Shown: positions 7,797 through 16,475 of the stretch, piece after piece
How positions within the stretch are numbered: the first letter of the stretch is position 1
Layout of the letters: each line of letters opens with the position of its first letter
DNA from: an uncultured Desulfovibrio sp.
Lineage (GTDB): Bacteria > Desulfobacterota > Desulfovibrionia > Desulfovibrionales > Desulfovibrionaceae
NCBI RefSeq assembly: GCF_902477725.1
Contig: NZ_CABSIF010000004.1
Coordinates: 124,001-188,000 of the forward strand
Reading direction: 5' to 3'
DNA: 64,000 bases
Position numbers and translations under genes: made by a program
The notes under the pieces: generated by a model
Database searches by the model: none
What the model was told of the DNA's origin: nothing
What the model saw: the letters and a program-made list of their open reading frames with translations, nothing else

Positions 7797-9437
7797 TTAT
7801 ATCTCCTGACGGGAAGAAGTTTGCTTTGCGTCTTCGGCTTCCGCTGCATCCGCCGTATCGTGGGATGCGGCGCGTACCATGTCGCGCAGGGCGGGCTGCA
7901 CCTGGGCTGTGGCGGTATTTTTATCCAGCACGATGCTGGTGGCTGCGTTGAGCATGTTCACCACAGGGGCGGGCGTGCAGGTGCCCATAACAAGCAGCAG
8001 GCCCAGCAGCACAGCGGCGGGGATGAGGGTCATGCTGCCCTGTTCGCCTTTTGCGATGGATTTCGGCGCCTGGCCGGAGAGCGTCACCGCCACCAGATGC
8101 ACCAGCGCACCCAGAGCGACCATGAGCAGTACGGCCAGAACCGCAACCAGATATATATGACCGGCGGTGATGCCGGAAACGACCACCATGAATTCGCTCA
8201 GGAACACGCTGAACGGCGGCAGGCCGCCCAGAGCCAGGGTTCCCGCTGCCAGAAACACGGCGGAAACAGGCATGACCTTGAGCATGCCGCGCACGGTGGC
8301 CATGTCGCGCGTACCGTACTTGAGCAGCACGTTGCCCGACACGCAGAACACCAGACCCTTGGCAAGGCTGTGGCTGATAACGTGGAACAGGGCGGCAAAG
8401 ATGCCCAGCGGGCCGCCAAAGCCAAGGCCCACGGCGATGATGCCCATGTTTTCAACACTGCAATAGGCGTAGCGGCGCTTGATGTCGTTTTGCGAGATCA
8501 TGCTGAACGCGGCCACGAGTATGGAGAGCAGGCCGAAAACCAGCAGCATGTTCTGCGGCACAGCGCTTGAGATGCTGCGGCTGATGAGGATGTAGTAACG
8601 CAGGATGACCAGCATGGCCGCCTTGAGCAGCACGGCGGAAAGCAGGGCGCTGGTGGGGCTTGGGGCTTCGCTGTGAGCATCGGGCAGCCATGCGTGCATG
8701 GGGAACAGCCCGGCCTTGGTGCCAAAGCCGATCAGCACAAACACAAAGGCCAGGTACATGAGGGTGTGGTCAAGGCCGCCCGCATAGCGGAGGGCTTCGG
8801 TCCAGAAGATGGCGTCCGAGGGGTCGAGCCCCTGGGCGGTCATGGCTGCGGAGGCGTTGGAGTACACCAGCACCGTGCCGTAGAGGCCAAAGGCGACGCC
8901 CACGGTGCAGATGACAATGTACTTCCAGGCCGCTTCAAGCGAGGAATTCTGCCCGTAAATGCCCACCAGAAAGGCCGAGGCCAGGGTGGTGGCTTCCACG
9001 CCAGCCCACATGAGGATCAGGTTGTTGGTGGTAATCACCGAAACCATGGTGAAGATGAACAGGTGGAAAAAACCGTAATAGTTGCAGAGCGTGGGCACGG
9101 AGACTTCGCCGTGGTCCACTTCCTGCTTCATGTATCCATAGGAATACAGGCCGGTAATGGTGCCAAGCACGGCCAGCACGGCCAGAAACATGGCTGAAAG
9201 GCTGTCGAGGTACAGCCATTTGCCAGCGGCAAAAAGAGCGCCATGCTCATATACACTGCTTACAACGCCATAGGCCGTGACCAGAAGGGCCGCGCAGCCT
9301 GCCGTATTGATGATGTTGACAAGCCCGCGTATGCCGCGCCCGCAGAAGGCGCAGGCAAAGCACAGCAGCGACGTGATCAATGGCGCGGCGAGCAGCAGGT
9401 AAAAAAGCATGGGGTTGCTGTTGGTCATGACATTCAT
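7797..9437 (-). CDS. hyfF: Hydrogenase-4 membrane subunit F, NuoN/NuoM-like antiporter
   Basis: A multi-pass membrane protein of 546 residues (E. coli HyfF 526), one of the three antiporter-like subunits that distinguish the FHL-2 (Hyf) complex from FHL-1. Characteristic segments include HAWLPDAHSEAPSPTSALLSA, LLKAAMLVILRY and the NMG-IA block around a broken helix. It starts at the ATG at 9437 with AAGGGGTGA upstream; a second ATG three codons on is possible. It is expected to take part in proton or sodium translocation driven by electron flow to HyfG. Confidence 0.94.
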   Translation of the reverse strand: MNVMTNSNPMLFYLLLAAPLITSLLCFACAFCGRGIRGLVNIINTAGCAALLVTAYGVVSSVYEHGALFAAGKWLYLDSLSAMFLAVLAVLGTITGLYSYGYMKQEVDHGEVSVPTLCNYYGFFHLFIFTMVSVITTNNLILMWAGVEATTLASAFLVGIYGQNSSLEAAWKYIVICTVGVAFGLYGTVLVYSNASAAMTAQGLDPSDAIFWTEALRYAGGLDHTLMYLAFVFVLIGFGTKAGLFPMHAWLPDAHSEAPSPTSALLSAVLLKAAMLVILRYYILISRSISSAVPQNMLLVFGLLSILVAAFSMISQNDIKRRYAYCSVENMGIIAVGLGFGGPLGIFAALFHVISHSLAKGLVFCVSGNVLLKYGTRDMATVRGMLKVMPVSAVFLAAGTLALGGLPPFSVFLSEFMVVVSGITAGHIYLVAVLAVLLMVALGALVHLVAVTLSGQAPKSIAKGEQGSMTLIPAAVLLGLLLVMGTCTPAPVVNMLNAATSIVLDKNTATAQVQPALRDMVRAASHDTADAAEAEDAKQTSSRQEI

Positions 9438-9440
9438 GGC

Positions 9441-10100
9441 TCACCCCTTCAGCGCGGAAAGATCATGCGCGCGCAGCGTGTTCATGGTGGTGAAGATGCG
9501 GCGCACCATGTAAACCATGATGATAACCGCGAAGATGGCGTCTGTGGAAATGCCTATTTCCACAAGATGCGGGGCCTGGTTGGCCAGCAGGGCCAGGGTC
9601 ATGTGCGCGCCGTTTTCCATCAGACAATAACCGAATATCTGCTTGATGATGTTGCGCTGCACCACAATACACATAACACCGATCATGAAGTGACCAAGCG
9701 ATACGGCCAGCACAGGCTCAAGCCCGTGCTGGGTGATGATGGGCACCTGAACCGTGCTCACCACAAAGTGGCACAAGAGCAGCAGAACGGCTGACAGTAT
9801 GACGACCACAGATGTGGGAATGACCATTCCCTGCGCTTCAGGGTCGCTCATCTTGCCGAGGGCCTTGTACATTATCAGCGGCACAAGGATGACCTTGGTC
9901 AGAACAGCGGTTCCGGCCCAGGTGTACAGTTCGTGCGCCTGCATCAGGCCGCCCAGCGCTATGAACGAGAGCACCAGCACGGCAGACTGCACGGCGTACA
10001 GCAAGGCGGATGTTGTGGCTTTTTTGCAGGTGACCACCATCAGGGATGTGACCACCAGAAGCCCCGCGAGATTGTTGATGATTATGCTTGAACTCAACAT
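9441..10100 (-). CDS. hyfE: Hydrogenase-4 membrane subunit E, NuoK-like
   Basis: A 219-residue hydrophobic protein (E. coli HyfE 216) with several predicted transmembrane helices; its N-terminal part resembles NuoK. It links the antiporter-like subunits in the membrane arm. It has a strong ribosome site (GGAGG, seven bases before the ATG at 10100) and lies two bases after hyfD. Its presence, with hyfD and hyfF, identifies the cluster as Hyf rather than Hyc. Confidence 0.92.
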   Translation of the reverse strand: MLSSSIIINNLAGLLVVTSLMVVTCKKATTSALLYAVQSAVLVLSFIALGGLMQAHELYTWAGTAVLTKVILVPLIMYKALGKMSDPEAQGMVIPTSVVVILSAVLLLLCHFVVSTVQVPIITQHGLEPVLAVSLGHFMIGVMCIVVQRNIIKQIFGYCLMENGAHMTLALLANQAPHLVEIGISTDAIFAVIIMVYMVRRIFTTMNTLRAHDLSALKG

Positions 10101-10102
10101 GC

Positions 10103-11599
10103 TTAGCCTCCGTGGTTCAACCAGTAAACGGCCATGATGCTGGAACAGAACGACATGAAAACAAGGATGGCCAGCACCAGCTTCATGGCGGCGGGCACAG
10201 GCTGCGCCTGCGCCACAACCTCAGAGGGTTTGCCGGGAACAGTCTTGCCGAACCAGTAGAGGAACCAGGCAAAGCTGCCCACGGATTCGATCATGACCAG
10301 CACCGTCAGCACCAGCACCAGCCAGTGAGTTGAGCCAAGGGCAAAACCGGTGGTGAAGATGGGGTACTTGCTGAAAAAGCCATTGAGCGGCGGCACGCCG
10401 GTGATGGCCAGTGCCGCCACGCAAAAGCCCACGCCCAGCAGAGGCAGGCGTGACAGGATTCCCTGCAACTGGGTGAGGGTACGCGTGCCACACGTGTAGC
10501 TGAGCGCGCCAGCAACAAGGAAAAACAGGCTCTTGGCAAAAGCGTGGTTGAAGATGTATGCGATCGCGCCAAACAGCAGCACCGTGTTGCGCAGAACAGG
10601 GTCCGTGCACAGGGCGGCCAGAGAAATGGCAAAGAAGATGTACGAAAGCTGGGTGATGGTGGAATAGGCCAGCAGCCGCTTCATGTCGGTCTGCGGCAGG
10701 TACATGATAAAGCCGTAGATAAGGGTTATCACGGCCATGACCATGCCCACCTGACCCACAACCGGGGGGATGTCCCCGGCGGCCATGACGGCGCGGGCAA
10801 AGATGAACACGCCCACCTTGACCATGGATGCCGCGTGCAGGTAGGCGCTCACCGGGGTGGGCGCTTCCATGGCGTCAGGCAGCCACATATGCATGGGAAT
10901 CTGGGCGGACTTGCCCCAGGCCGCAAAGAGTACGCCGCCCACGACGATGATCTTGGCGGTGTCGCCAAGCCCGGCAATGCCGGAGAGGGCGAAGGAGCCT
11001 GTTTCATGGAACAGCCATGCCGCAGCCACATACAGGCCCAGAGCGCCAAGGTGTGTCACCAGCAGGGCCTTCATGGCCGAGCGCAGCGATTTGGGTGTCT
11101 GGTAGTAACCGATCAGACCCCACGAGCAGCCACCGGTGATTTCAAAGAACAGCAGCTGGCCAAAGAGGGTGGAGGACAGCGTAAGCCCTGCCATGGCGCC
11201 GATAAAGGCCAGCATGATGGCGTAAAAGCGGGTGGTGCCTTCATGCGGATGCTCGCGGTTGCCCTTGGTCAGGTAGGCTGTGGAATACAGCACCACCAGA
11301 AAACCGAGAAAAACCACGGCAAAGCAGATGAGCGTGCTTACCCTGTCTACAAGTACGCCGAATATTTCCACTGTGTGCCCAGCCCCGCCAAACATGGCGG
11401 AGTTGTAACTCACAAGGTTGAATGTGCAGTTTTCGGGCATACCTGCGTTGACGTATGCCAGGCCAAGGGCCGCGCTGCCTGCCGAAGCGGCAAGGGCAAC
11501 CACCAGCGCCAGCGCCCGTGCCGCGCGATACGGCAAACAGGCGGCGAGCAACGCGCCGATGAACGGTATCAGGATTGTTGCCAGTGCAATTTTATCCAT
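10103..11599 (-). CDS. hyfD: Hydrogenase-4 membrane subunit D, NuoL/NuoM-like antiporter
   Basis: A 498-residue polytopic membrane protein (E. coli HyfD 479) of the complex-I antiporter family. Conserved pieces include the HMWLPDAMEAPTPVSAYLHAASMVKVGVF region, whose glutamate, histidine and lysine line the ion path in relatives, and PPLNGFFSKYPI. GAGGAAG lies just before the ATG at 11599. It sits between hyfC and hyfE in the operon. Coupling to ion pumping is inferred from the family, not shown here. Confidence 0.93.
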   Translation of the reverse strand: MDKIALATILIPFIGALLAACLPYRAARALALVVALAASAGSAALGLAYVNAGMPENCTFNLVSYNSAMFGGAGHTVEIFGVLVDRVSTLICFAVVFLGFLVVLYSTAYLTKGNREHPHEGTTRFYAIMLAFIGAMAGLTLSSTLFGQLLFFEITGGCSWGLIGYYQTPKSLRSAMKALLVTHLGALGLYVAAAWLFHETGSFALSGIAGLGDTAKIIVVGGVLFAAWGKSAQIPMHMWLPDAMEAPTPVSAYLHAASMVKVGVFIFARAVMAAGDIPPVVGQVGMVMAVITLIYGFIMYLPQTDMKRLLAYSTITQLSYIFFAISLAALCTDPVLRNTVLLFGAIAYIFNHAFAKSLFFLVAGALSYTCGTRTLTQLQGILSRLPLLGVGFCVAALAITGVPPLNGFFSKYPIFTTGFALGSTHWLVLVLTVLVMIESVGSFAWFLYWFGKTVPGKPSEVVAQAQPVPAAMKLVLAILVFMSFCSSIMAVYWLNHGG

Positions 11600-11617
11600 G
11601 ACTTCTTCCTCGACGCC

Positions 11618-12595
11618 CTAGAGCTTGCTGAAGTAAAAGACGAATGCCAGGGCCGCCACGCCGAAACCGGACCAGGTGACGCGCGGGGTAAGCAAAAAGC
11701 GCCCGCGTGCAAGGCTGTTTTCGTACAGCGAGGCCAGCACAAAGATGACCAGCAGCTTCAGAACGAATATGACTGTGGCGACCAGCACGGATACAGCGCT
11801 CAGACTCTCGGGCGTTACATTGCCAAAGGGCAGAAACACGCTGATGAACACGCTGGCCACAACCGCCTGCTTGAACTTCACGCCAAGGCAGACCATGGCA
11901 AGTCCGGGGCCGGAATACTCGGTCAGCGGGCCTTCCTGAAGTTCCTGTTCCGCTTCGGGGTAGTCAAAGGGGATTTTGCCCATTTCAATAAACACGGCAA
12001 AGGCGCAGGCCACCATGGCCAATGCCGCCGCCGTGGGCATGGATCCGCCCCAGTTCTGGCGGAATATCTCGCTGATGATGCCAAGGTTGGTCGAACCCGC
12101 AATAAGGGCCGCCACCAGCAGGGCCAGCATGAGCACAGGCTCCACCAGCACACCCAGCAGCATTTCGCGGCTTGCGCCCATGCCCGCAAAGGGACTGCCG
12201 GAATCAAGCCCGGAAAGGGCAAAGAAAAAGCGGTAGAGGGCAAAAAGGTACAGCAGGGTTATCAGATCTGCCGCGCTCGCCATCTGGGAGCCGGTCACCA
12301 TCAGCGGCAGCGTCATGGCGATGGCCGCTGCGCTGGCAATGAGCACAAAGGGCATGATGCGGAAAATGATGCCCGACTGCGCAGGGGCCACTTCCTGCCG
12401 GGTCATGAGTTTGGCCAGGTCACGGTAGTCCTGCAACACGCCAGCGGCACCCAGAGGGCCAAGGCGCGAGTGCATTCTGGCCCGGATTTTACGCGAAATG
12501 CCGGACAGCAGAGGGGCCAGCAAAAGCAGAAGCAAGGTCTGCGCTGCGGCCAGCAGCAAGGATACCGGCCAGGACAAGGATTGCATGGTAAACAT
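11618..12595 (-). CDS. hyfC: Hydrogenase-4 membrane subunit C, NuoH/HycD-like anchor
   Basis: A 325-residue membrane protein of the NuoH/HycD family that anchors the hydrophilic [NiFe] module. The family signature PFDYPEAEQELQEG, with its conserved acidic residues, lies about two thirds along. The start at 12595 is chosen because TAGGGGGA precedes it and it follows the hyfB stop by eight bases; the longer frame to 12751 would overlap hyfB heavily. Confidence 0.93.
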   Translation of the reverse strand: MFTMQSLSWPVSLLLAAAQTLLLLLLAPLLSGISRKIRARMHSRLGPLGAAGVLQDYRDLAKLMTRQEVAPAQSGIIFRIMPFVLIASAAAIAMTLPLMVTGSQMASAADLITLLYLFALYRFFFALSGLDSGSPFAGMGASREMLLGVLVEPVLMLALLVAALIAGSTNLGIISEIFRQNWGGSMPTAAALAMVACAFAVFIEMGKIPFDYPEAEQELQEGPLTEYSGPGLAMVCLGVKFKQAVVASVFISVFLPFGNVTPESLSAVSVLVATVIFVLKLLVIFVLASLYENSLARGRFLLTPRVTWSGFGVAALAFVFYFSKL

Positions 12596-12603
12596 GATTC
12601 CCC

Positions 12604-14640
12604 CTAGGCGGCTTTGATGAGAAGCAGCGCGATAAGCGCGATGATGATATACAGGCAGTAGACGCGGAAATCGCCCTGCTGCAGCCGCTGCACACATATG
12701 CCGATCTTTTGTACGGCGCGGACGATACGGGCAAGGATGCCGTCGTCCCACATGGGTTCCACACGCCGGGCAGTGCGGATGACCGAGTCAAGCGCGCGCG
12801 ACATGGCCGGGGCCGGATCAAGCGCCTGACGCAGGCGGTACAGCCCCGCAAATACGTGGCGCAGGCCTTGGGTGAAGCTCCCGGCAGAGAGCGCCATGCG
12901 TTCTTCGTAACCATAACCGCAGGCCCAGGGATCGTTTTTGCGGCGCATGGGCAGGCGGTCGGCTTTGCCAGCCATAAAGAGGAGCACGGGCAAAAGCATG
13001 CCGCCGAGCAGCAGGAGCATCACCAGCGTGGGCGAAAGCCCGGTGGCGGCATCCACACCGGGAACAAGCACACCCTGGCGCACGGCCTCAAAGTGCTGCT
13101 GACCTGCGGCGAGAGAGTCGGCCACGGCGCTGATGACCGGGGCCACGCAGGCCGCGCCCACGCCCAGCACCACGCACAGCGCGGCCAGCCCAAGCATGGA
13201 AAGCGTCATGGCAGCGGGAACTTCCGTGGCTTCCGCAGCCTTGGCGCTGCGCGCCTGCCCGCAAAAGCTGATGCCGTAGACCTTTACAAAACACATGGCG
13301 GCCAATGCGCCGGTGATGGCCAGCATCACGATTGCCACAGGGCCGAAAAGGCGGGCAATGGCGGATGAATGCTGGCTGATGCTCACAAGGCCCTGATATG
13401 TGTACCATTCACTGACAAAACCATTGAGGGGCGGCAGGGCCGAAATGGCCATGCAGCCAACCAGAAAGGCCAGGGCCGTGCGTGGCATGCGTTTGCCAAG
13501 GCCGCCCATCTTTTCCATGTCCTTGGTGTGCACCTTGTAGATGATGGCGCCAGCGCCGAGGAACAGCAGGCCCTTGAACACGGCATGGTTCAGCAGGTGA
13601 TAGAGTGCGCCCAGAAAGCCCAGCGCGGCCAGCAGCGGGTTTTTGAGGGCCAGACCCATGAGGCCCACGCCCACGCCCATGAGGATGATGCCCACGTTTT
13701 CAACCGTGTGGTAGGCGAGCAGGCGTTTGATGTCGTGTTCCGCCAAGGCGTACATAACGCCCAGCACGGACGAAACAGCGCCGAAGGTCAGCACCACAAC
13801 ACCCCACCAGACCGGCATATCCACGCCGCCCAGCAGGTCGGCGCCCACCTTGATGATGCCGAACACGCCAATTTTGACCATCACGCCAGACATCATGGCC
13901 GAAGCGTGCGAGGGGGCAGCCGGGTGCGCCCGGGGCAGCCAGCCGTGCAGGGGCAGCATGCCCGCTTTTGCGCCAAAGCCGAAAAATGCCAGCAAAAAGG
14001 CGATTGATGCCATGAGAGGCGAAATCTGCGCCTGACGGAAGGCCGCAAAATCAAGGCTGTTGTTGGGCGTGTGGCAGTACATGATAAAGAACGATGCCAT
14101 GATCAGCACAGATCCGGCATGCGCGATGAAAAAGTAGAGCAAGCCAGCGCTGACGGCTTCGCTTTCCTGATCGGCAATGACCAGAAAGTAGGAAGAAAGC
14201 GACATGACTTCAAAAAAGATGATGAAGTAAAAGGCGTTGTCCATGACCATCAGCGCCACCATGGAGGCGATGAAGGTGTTCATGAAAAATCCCATGGCAG
14301 ACGCGCCCTTGCCCTCATATTCCCGCACATAGGCAATGGAATAGATGGAAGCGGCAACCGCCAGCAGGGATATGACGCCCGTCATGAAGGCTCCCAGCAT
14401 ATCCAGCCGCACGGCCAGATGCGCAAAGGGGAACGGCCCTGCGTAAACATGGTTGAGGGCATCTGCACGTTGCAGCAAAAAGGGCAAAACGGCGTACAGC
14501 CCAAGTGCGCCGCCAAGCGCACCAAAGAGGCCGTTGATGGTGATGGCGGCCCGCTCGTTGCGGCCCAGCAGCAGGGAAAGCACGCCACCCGCCATGTAGG
14601 CCAGCACAGCCCAGAGCAGGATTTCAAGTGGATCACGCAT
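12604..14640 (-). CDS. hyfB: Hydrogenase-4 membrane subunit B, NuoL-like antiporter
   Basis: A 678-residue polytopic protein (E. coli HyfB 672) homologous to HycC and NuoL, the largest subunit of the membrane arm. Diagnostic segments are the GWLPRAHPAAPSHASAMMSGVMVKIGVFG region and LAYHTVENVGII, which carry the charged residues of the ion channel and the broken helix. Its first eight bases overlap the end of hyfA, indicating translational coupling. The hydrophilic C-terminus ends in one predicted helix. Confidence 0.94.
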   Translation of the reverse strand: MRDPLEILLWAVLAYMAGGVLSLLLGRNERAAITINGLFGALGGALGLYAVLPFLLQRADALNHVYAGPFPFAHLAVRLDMLGAFMTGVISLLAVAASIYSIAYVREYEGKGASAMGFFMNTFIASMVALMVMDNAFYFIIFFEVMSLSSYFLVIADQESEAVSAGLLYFFIAHAGSVLIMASFFIMYCHTPNNSLDFAAFRQAQISPLMASIAFLLAFFGFGAKAGMLPLHGWLPRAHPAAPSHASAMMSGVMVKIGVFGIIKVGADLLGGVDMPVWWGVVVLTFGAVSSVLGVMYALAEHDIKRLLAYHTVENVGIILMGVGVGLMGLALKNPLLAALGFLGALYHLLNHAVFKGLLFLGAGAIIYKVHTKDMEKMGGLGKRMPRTALAFLVGCMAISALPPLNGFVSEWYTYQGLVSISQHSSAIARLFGPVAIVMLAITGALAAMCFVKVYGISFCGQARSAKAAEATEVPAAMTLSMLGLAALCVVLGVGAACVAPVISAVADSLAAGQQHFEAVRQGVLVPGVDAATGLSPTLVMLLLLGGMLLPVLLFMAGKADRLPMRRKNDPWACGYGYEERMALSAGSFTQGLRHVFAGLYRLRQALDPAPAMSRALDSVIRTARRVEPMWDDGILARIVRAVQKIGICVQRLQQGDFRVYCLYIIIALIALLLIKAA

Positions 14641-15262
14641 GCTGCACCCCCGACATGGTTATTGCCGCCGGGGCGGCATCATCGCCTTGTTTTTCCTGCT
14701 CAAGCGCGGCAACGCGTTTGCTGTTTTGCAGTTCTGCCAGCGTTTTTTCATCCACAAGCTGCAAGGCTGTGGTGGGGCAGGCCTCCACGCAGGCCGGGCG
14801 CGAGCGGAAGTAACATTGGTCGCACTTAACGGCGATGGTGCGGCGGCCAACATTCCAGGCCAGAAAAGGAGGCATGGAGTAATTGCTGCCCGGAGCGTCG
14901 GCCAGTTCTTCTTCCGGCACGTAATGCTCGTATACTTCCGGGTGCCCGGCTGGTCTGTCGGCAGCGGGGGTGATGGCCCCAAAAGGACAGGCAAGGCCGC
15001 ACAGTTTGCAACCTATGCAGTTGCTTTCGTTGATGTGCACCGAATGCCCCGTGGCCGTGATGGCGTTCACCGGGCAGACTTTGGCGCAGGGCATGTCTTC
15101 GCAATGGCGGCAACTCACAGGCGCTGTGCCGTTGCCGTAGCGCATGACCTCAAGCCGTGGCCTGCTGAGCAGCCCCTGCTGCTCATGCGCTAGCGAACAT
15201 GCCGCCATGCAGGTGTAGCAGCCGATGCACTTGACCGGGTCCGCAAAAATGAAATGGTTCAT
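14633..15262 (-). CDS. hyfA: Hydrogenase-4 subunit A, four-cluster ferredoxin
   Basis: A 209-residue iron-sulfur protein of the HyfA/HycB family, the presumed docking and relay subunit between FdhF and the hydrogenase. Four cysteine groups are present: CIGCYTCMAAC, CRHCEDMPCAKVCP, CIGCKLCGLACP, and CDQC with CVEACP. An acidic, proline-containing insertion separates the third and fourth groups. It is the first gene of the eleven-gene hyf operon, 34 bases after the predicted sigma-54 start, and is a paralogue of hydN. Confidence 0.92.
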   Translation of the reverse strand: MNHFIFADPVKCIGCYTCMAACSLAHEQQGLLSRPRLEVMRYGNGTAPVSCRHCEDMPCAKVCPVNAITATGHSVHINESNCIGCKLCGLACPFGAITPAADRPAGHPEVYEHYVPEEELADAPGSNYSMPPFLAWNVGRRTIAVKCDQCYFRSRPACVEACPTTALQLVDEKTLAELQNSKRVAALEQEKQGDDAAPAAITMSGVQHA

Positions 15263-15306
15263 AACCTTCCTCGTTACGCAAGGGATCGTGATAATGGCCC
15301 CTGTTC

Positions 15307-15323
15307 AGCAGAATACGTGCCAT
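15307..15323 (-). promoter_or_regulatory. Sigma-54 promoter of the hyf operon
   Basis: Minus strand ATGGCACGTATTCTGCT: TGGCAC (-24), five bases, CTGC (-12), with GG and GC 10 bases apart. Predicted start near 15296, shortly before the hyfA ATG. Dyad sites C and D lie about 120 and 150 bases upstream. Confidence 0.85.
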
Positions 15324-15405
15324 TATGCACAAACCTAGTATTCATGCGCATTTTGGGGAATATATCTGCCCGCTGCCCGTGCCGCGGGGTATCCATAAAG
15401 CCGTG

Positions 15406-15449
15406 CTCGACACTTTTGACGAAGGGCTTCGACAGCTTCGACATTTTAG
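15406..15449. promoter_or_regulatory. Enhancer dyads C and D upstream of the hyf operon
   Basis: Copy C (15406-15423) reads CTCGACACTTTTGACGAA on the plus strand. Copy D (from 15437) begins TTCGACATTTTAGCCGAT and has an extra TTCGACAG half site just before it, the same arrangement as copy A upstream of hydN. Copy D overlaps the focA stop codon. These are candidate binding sites for the regulator of the FHL regulon. Confidence 0.65.
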
Positions 15450-16336
15450 CCGATGGTCGGAGACTGCTTTTGCGGCGCAGGCTTGCTGGCAGCCTGATGG
15501 TCATCATGACCGTGCTTCAGATAGATGAGCCAGTGGAACAGACCCACAAAAACGCCGCCCCCAAGGATGTTGCCAAGCGTCACAGGAATGAGATTCTTGA
15601 AGATGAAGTTCTGCCAGTTGAGCACAGAGGCGATATGCGCGGGATCGGCCAGTTTGGCGGCTACTTCGGGGGGCATCATGTTGCTGCACAATATGCCGAT
15701 GGGAATCATGAACATGTTCGCCACGCTGTGCTCAAAGCCGCAGGCGATGAAGAGGCCCACAGGGAACAGACAGGCGATCATTTTGTCGAACAGCGAACGC
15801 CCGGCGTAGCTCATCCACACGCCCAGGCAGACCATCAGGTTGCACATGGCCCCCAGAAAGACCGCTTCAATGAAGGTGTGGGTGAGTTTGTGCTCTGTGG
15901 TGTTGATGTAGAAGAGTGCAATGCTGCCGCCGTTTTCCCACGGATGGCCGCTCAGCAGGATCAGCGCCACAAGAAAGATACTGCCCAAAAAATTACCCGC
16001 GTAAACCACGCCCCAGTTGGAGAACATCTGCCCCCAGCTGATCTTGCCGCTGGCGCGGGGGATGAGCGTCATGGTGGTGGAGGTAAAAAGATCCGCGCCC
16101 AGAACAACAACCAGCATGAGGCCCAGGCTGAACACCAGCCCCCCAACAATTTTGCCAGCACCTGTTGCATTGGCTATGGCGCAGTAAACAAACCCCAGAC
16201 CGATAAACACACCAGCCATAACGGCAAGCAGAAAAGCCTTGCGCGCGGGTTTGAGCGCCTTGCCCTCCATGACAGCAGCCGCCTTGTCGCACATCTGATA
16301 CGGATTCAGCGCTTCGAAGGAGGAAGAGTCAGCCAT
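15446..16336 (-). CDS. focA: Formate/nitrite-family channel, formate transporter FocA type
   Basis: An inner-membrane FNT-family channel, here most likely for formate given its position ahead of the formate-hydrogenlyase operon. From the ATG at 16336 (AGGAGA upstream) it is 296 residues with about six hydrophobic segments. FNT features include the loop LVVVLGADLFTS, GNFLGS and CGFEHSVANMF. The C-terminus is lysine- and histidine-containing and hydrophilic. The frame can extend upstream to 16549, but that stretch is AT-rich and holds the promoter. It has its own predicted sigma-54 promoter. Nitrite as substrate cannot be ruled out from sequence. Confidence 0.93.
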   Translation of the reverse strand: MADSSSFEALNPYQMCDKAAAVMEGKALKPARKAFLLAVMAGVFIGLGFVYCAIANATGAGKIVGGLVFSLGLMLVVVLGADLFTSTTMTLIPRASGKISWGQMFSNWGVVYAGNFLGSIFLVALILLSGHPWENGGSIALFYINTTEHKLTHTFIEAVFLGAMCNLMVCLGVWMSYAGRSLFDKMIACLFPVGLFIACGFEHSVANMFMIPIGILCSNMMPPEVAAKLADPAHIASVLNWQNFIFKNLIPVTLGNILGGGVFVGLFHWLIYLKHGHDDHQAASKPAPQKQSPTIG

Positions 16337-16389
16337 AGTATTCTCCTTTGCATGGGTTAATTGTTGAGCTTGGGAATTTTTACACATAG

Positions 16390-16406
16390 TGCAAAGTAGG
16401 TGCCAA
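16390..16406 (-). promoter_or_regulatory. Sigma-54 promoter of focA
   Basis: Minus strand TTGGCACCTACTTTGCA: TGGCAC (-24), five bases, TTGCA (-12), GG and GC spaced by exactly 10. Predicted start near 16379, 43 bases before the focA ATG. It is flanked by strongly AT-rich DNA. Confidence 0.85.
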
Positions 16407-16457
16407 ATAAAATAAAAATATTTCAATATATTATGGTGATATTTTGTACACGCAATT

Positions 16458-16475
16458 TTGGGCAAATGTGTCGAA
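16458..16475. promoter_or_regulatory. Weaker enhancer site E upstream of focA
   Basis: Minus strand TTCGACACATTTGCCCAA, about 90 bases upstream of the predicted focA start. Only the left half (TTCGACA) matches the shared FHL motif well, so it is a weaker candidate. Confidence 0.4.

Noticed and set aside
6524..7951. 475-codon plus-strand ORF
   Set aside because: Antisense to hyfG and hyfF; no recognisable domain.
10544..12607. 687-codon plus-strand ORF
   Set aside because: Antisense to hyfD and hyfC, with His/Gly-rich noise composition and no domain.
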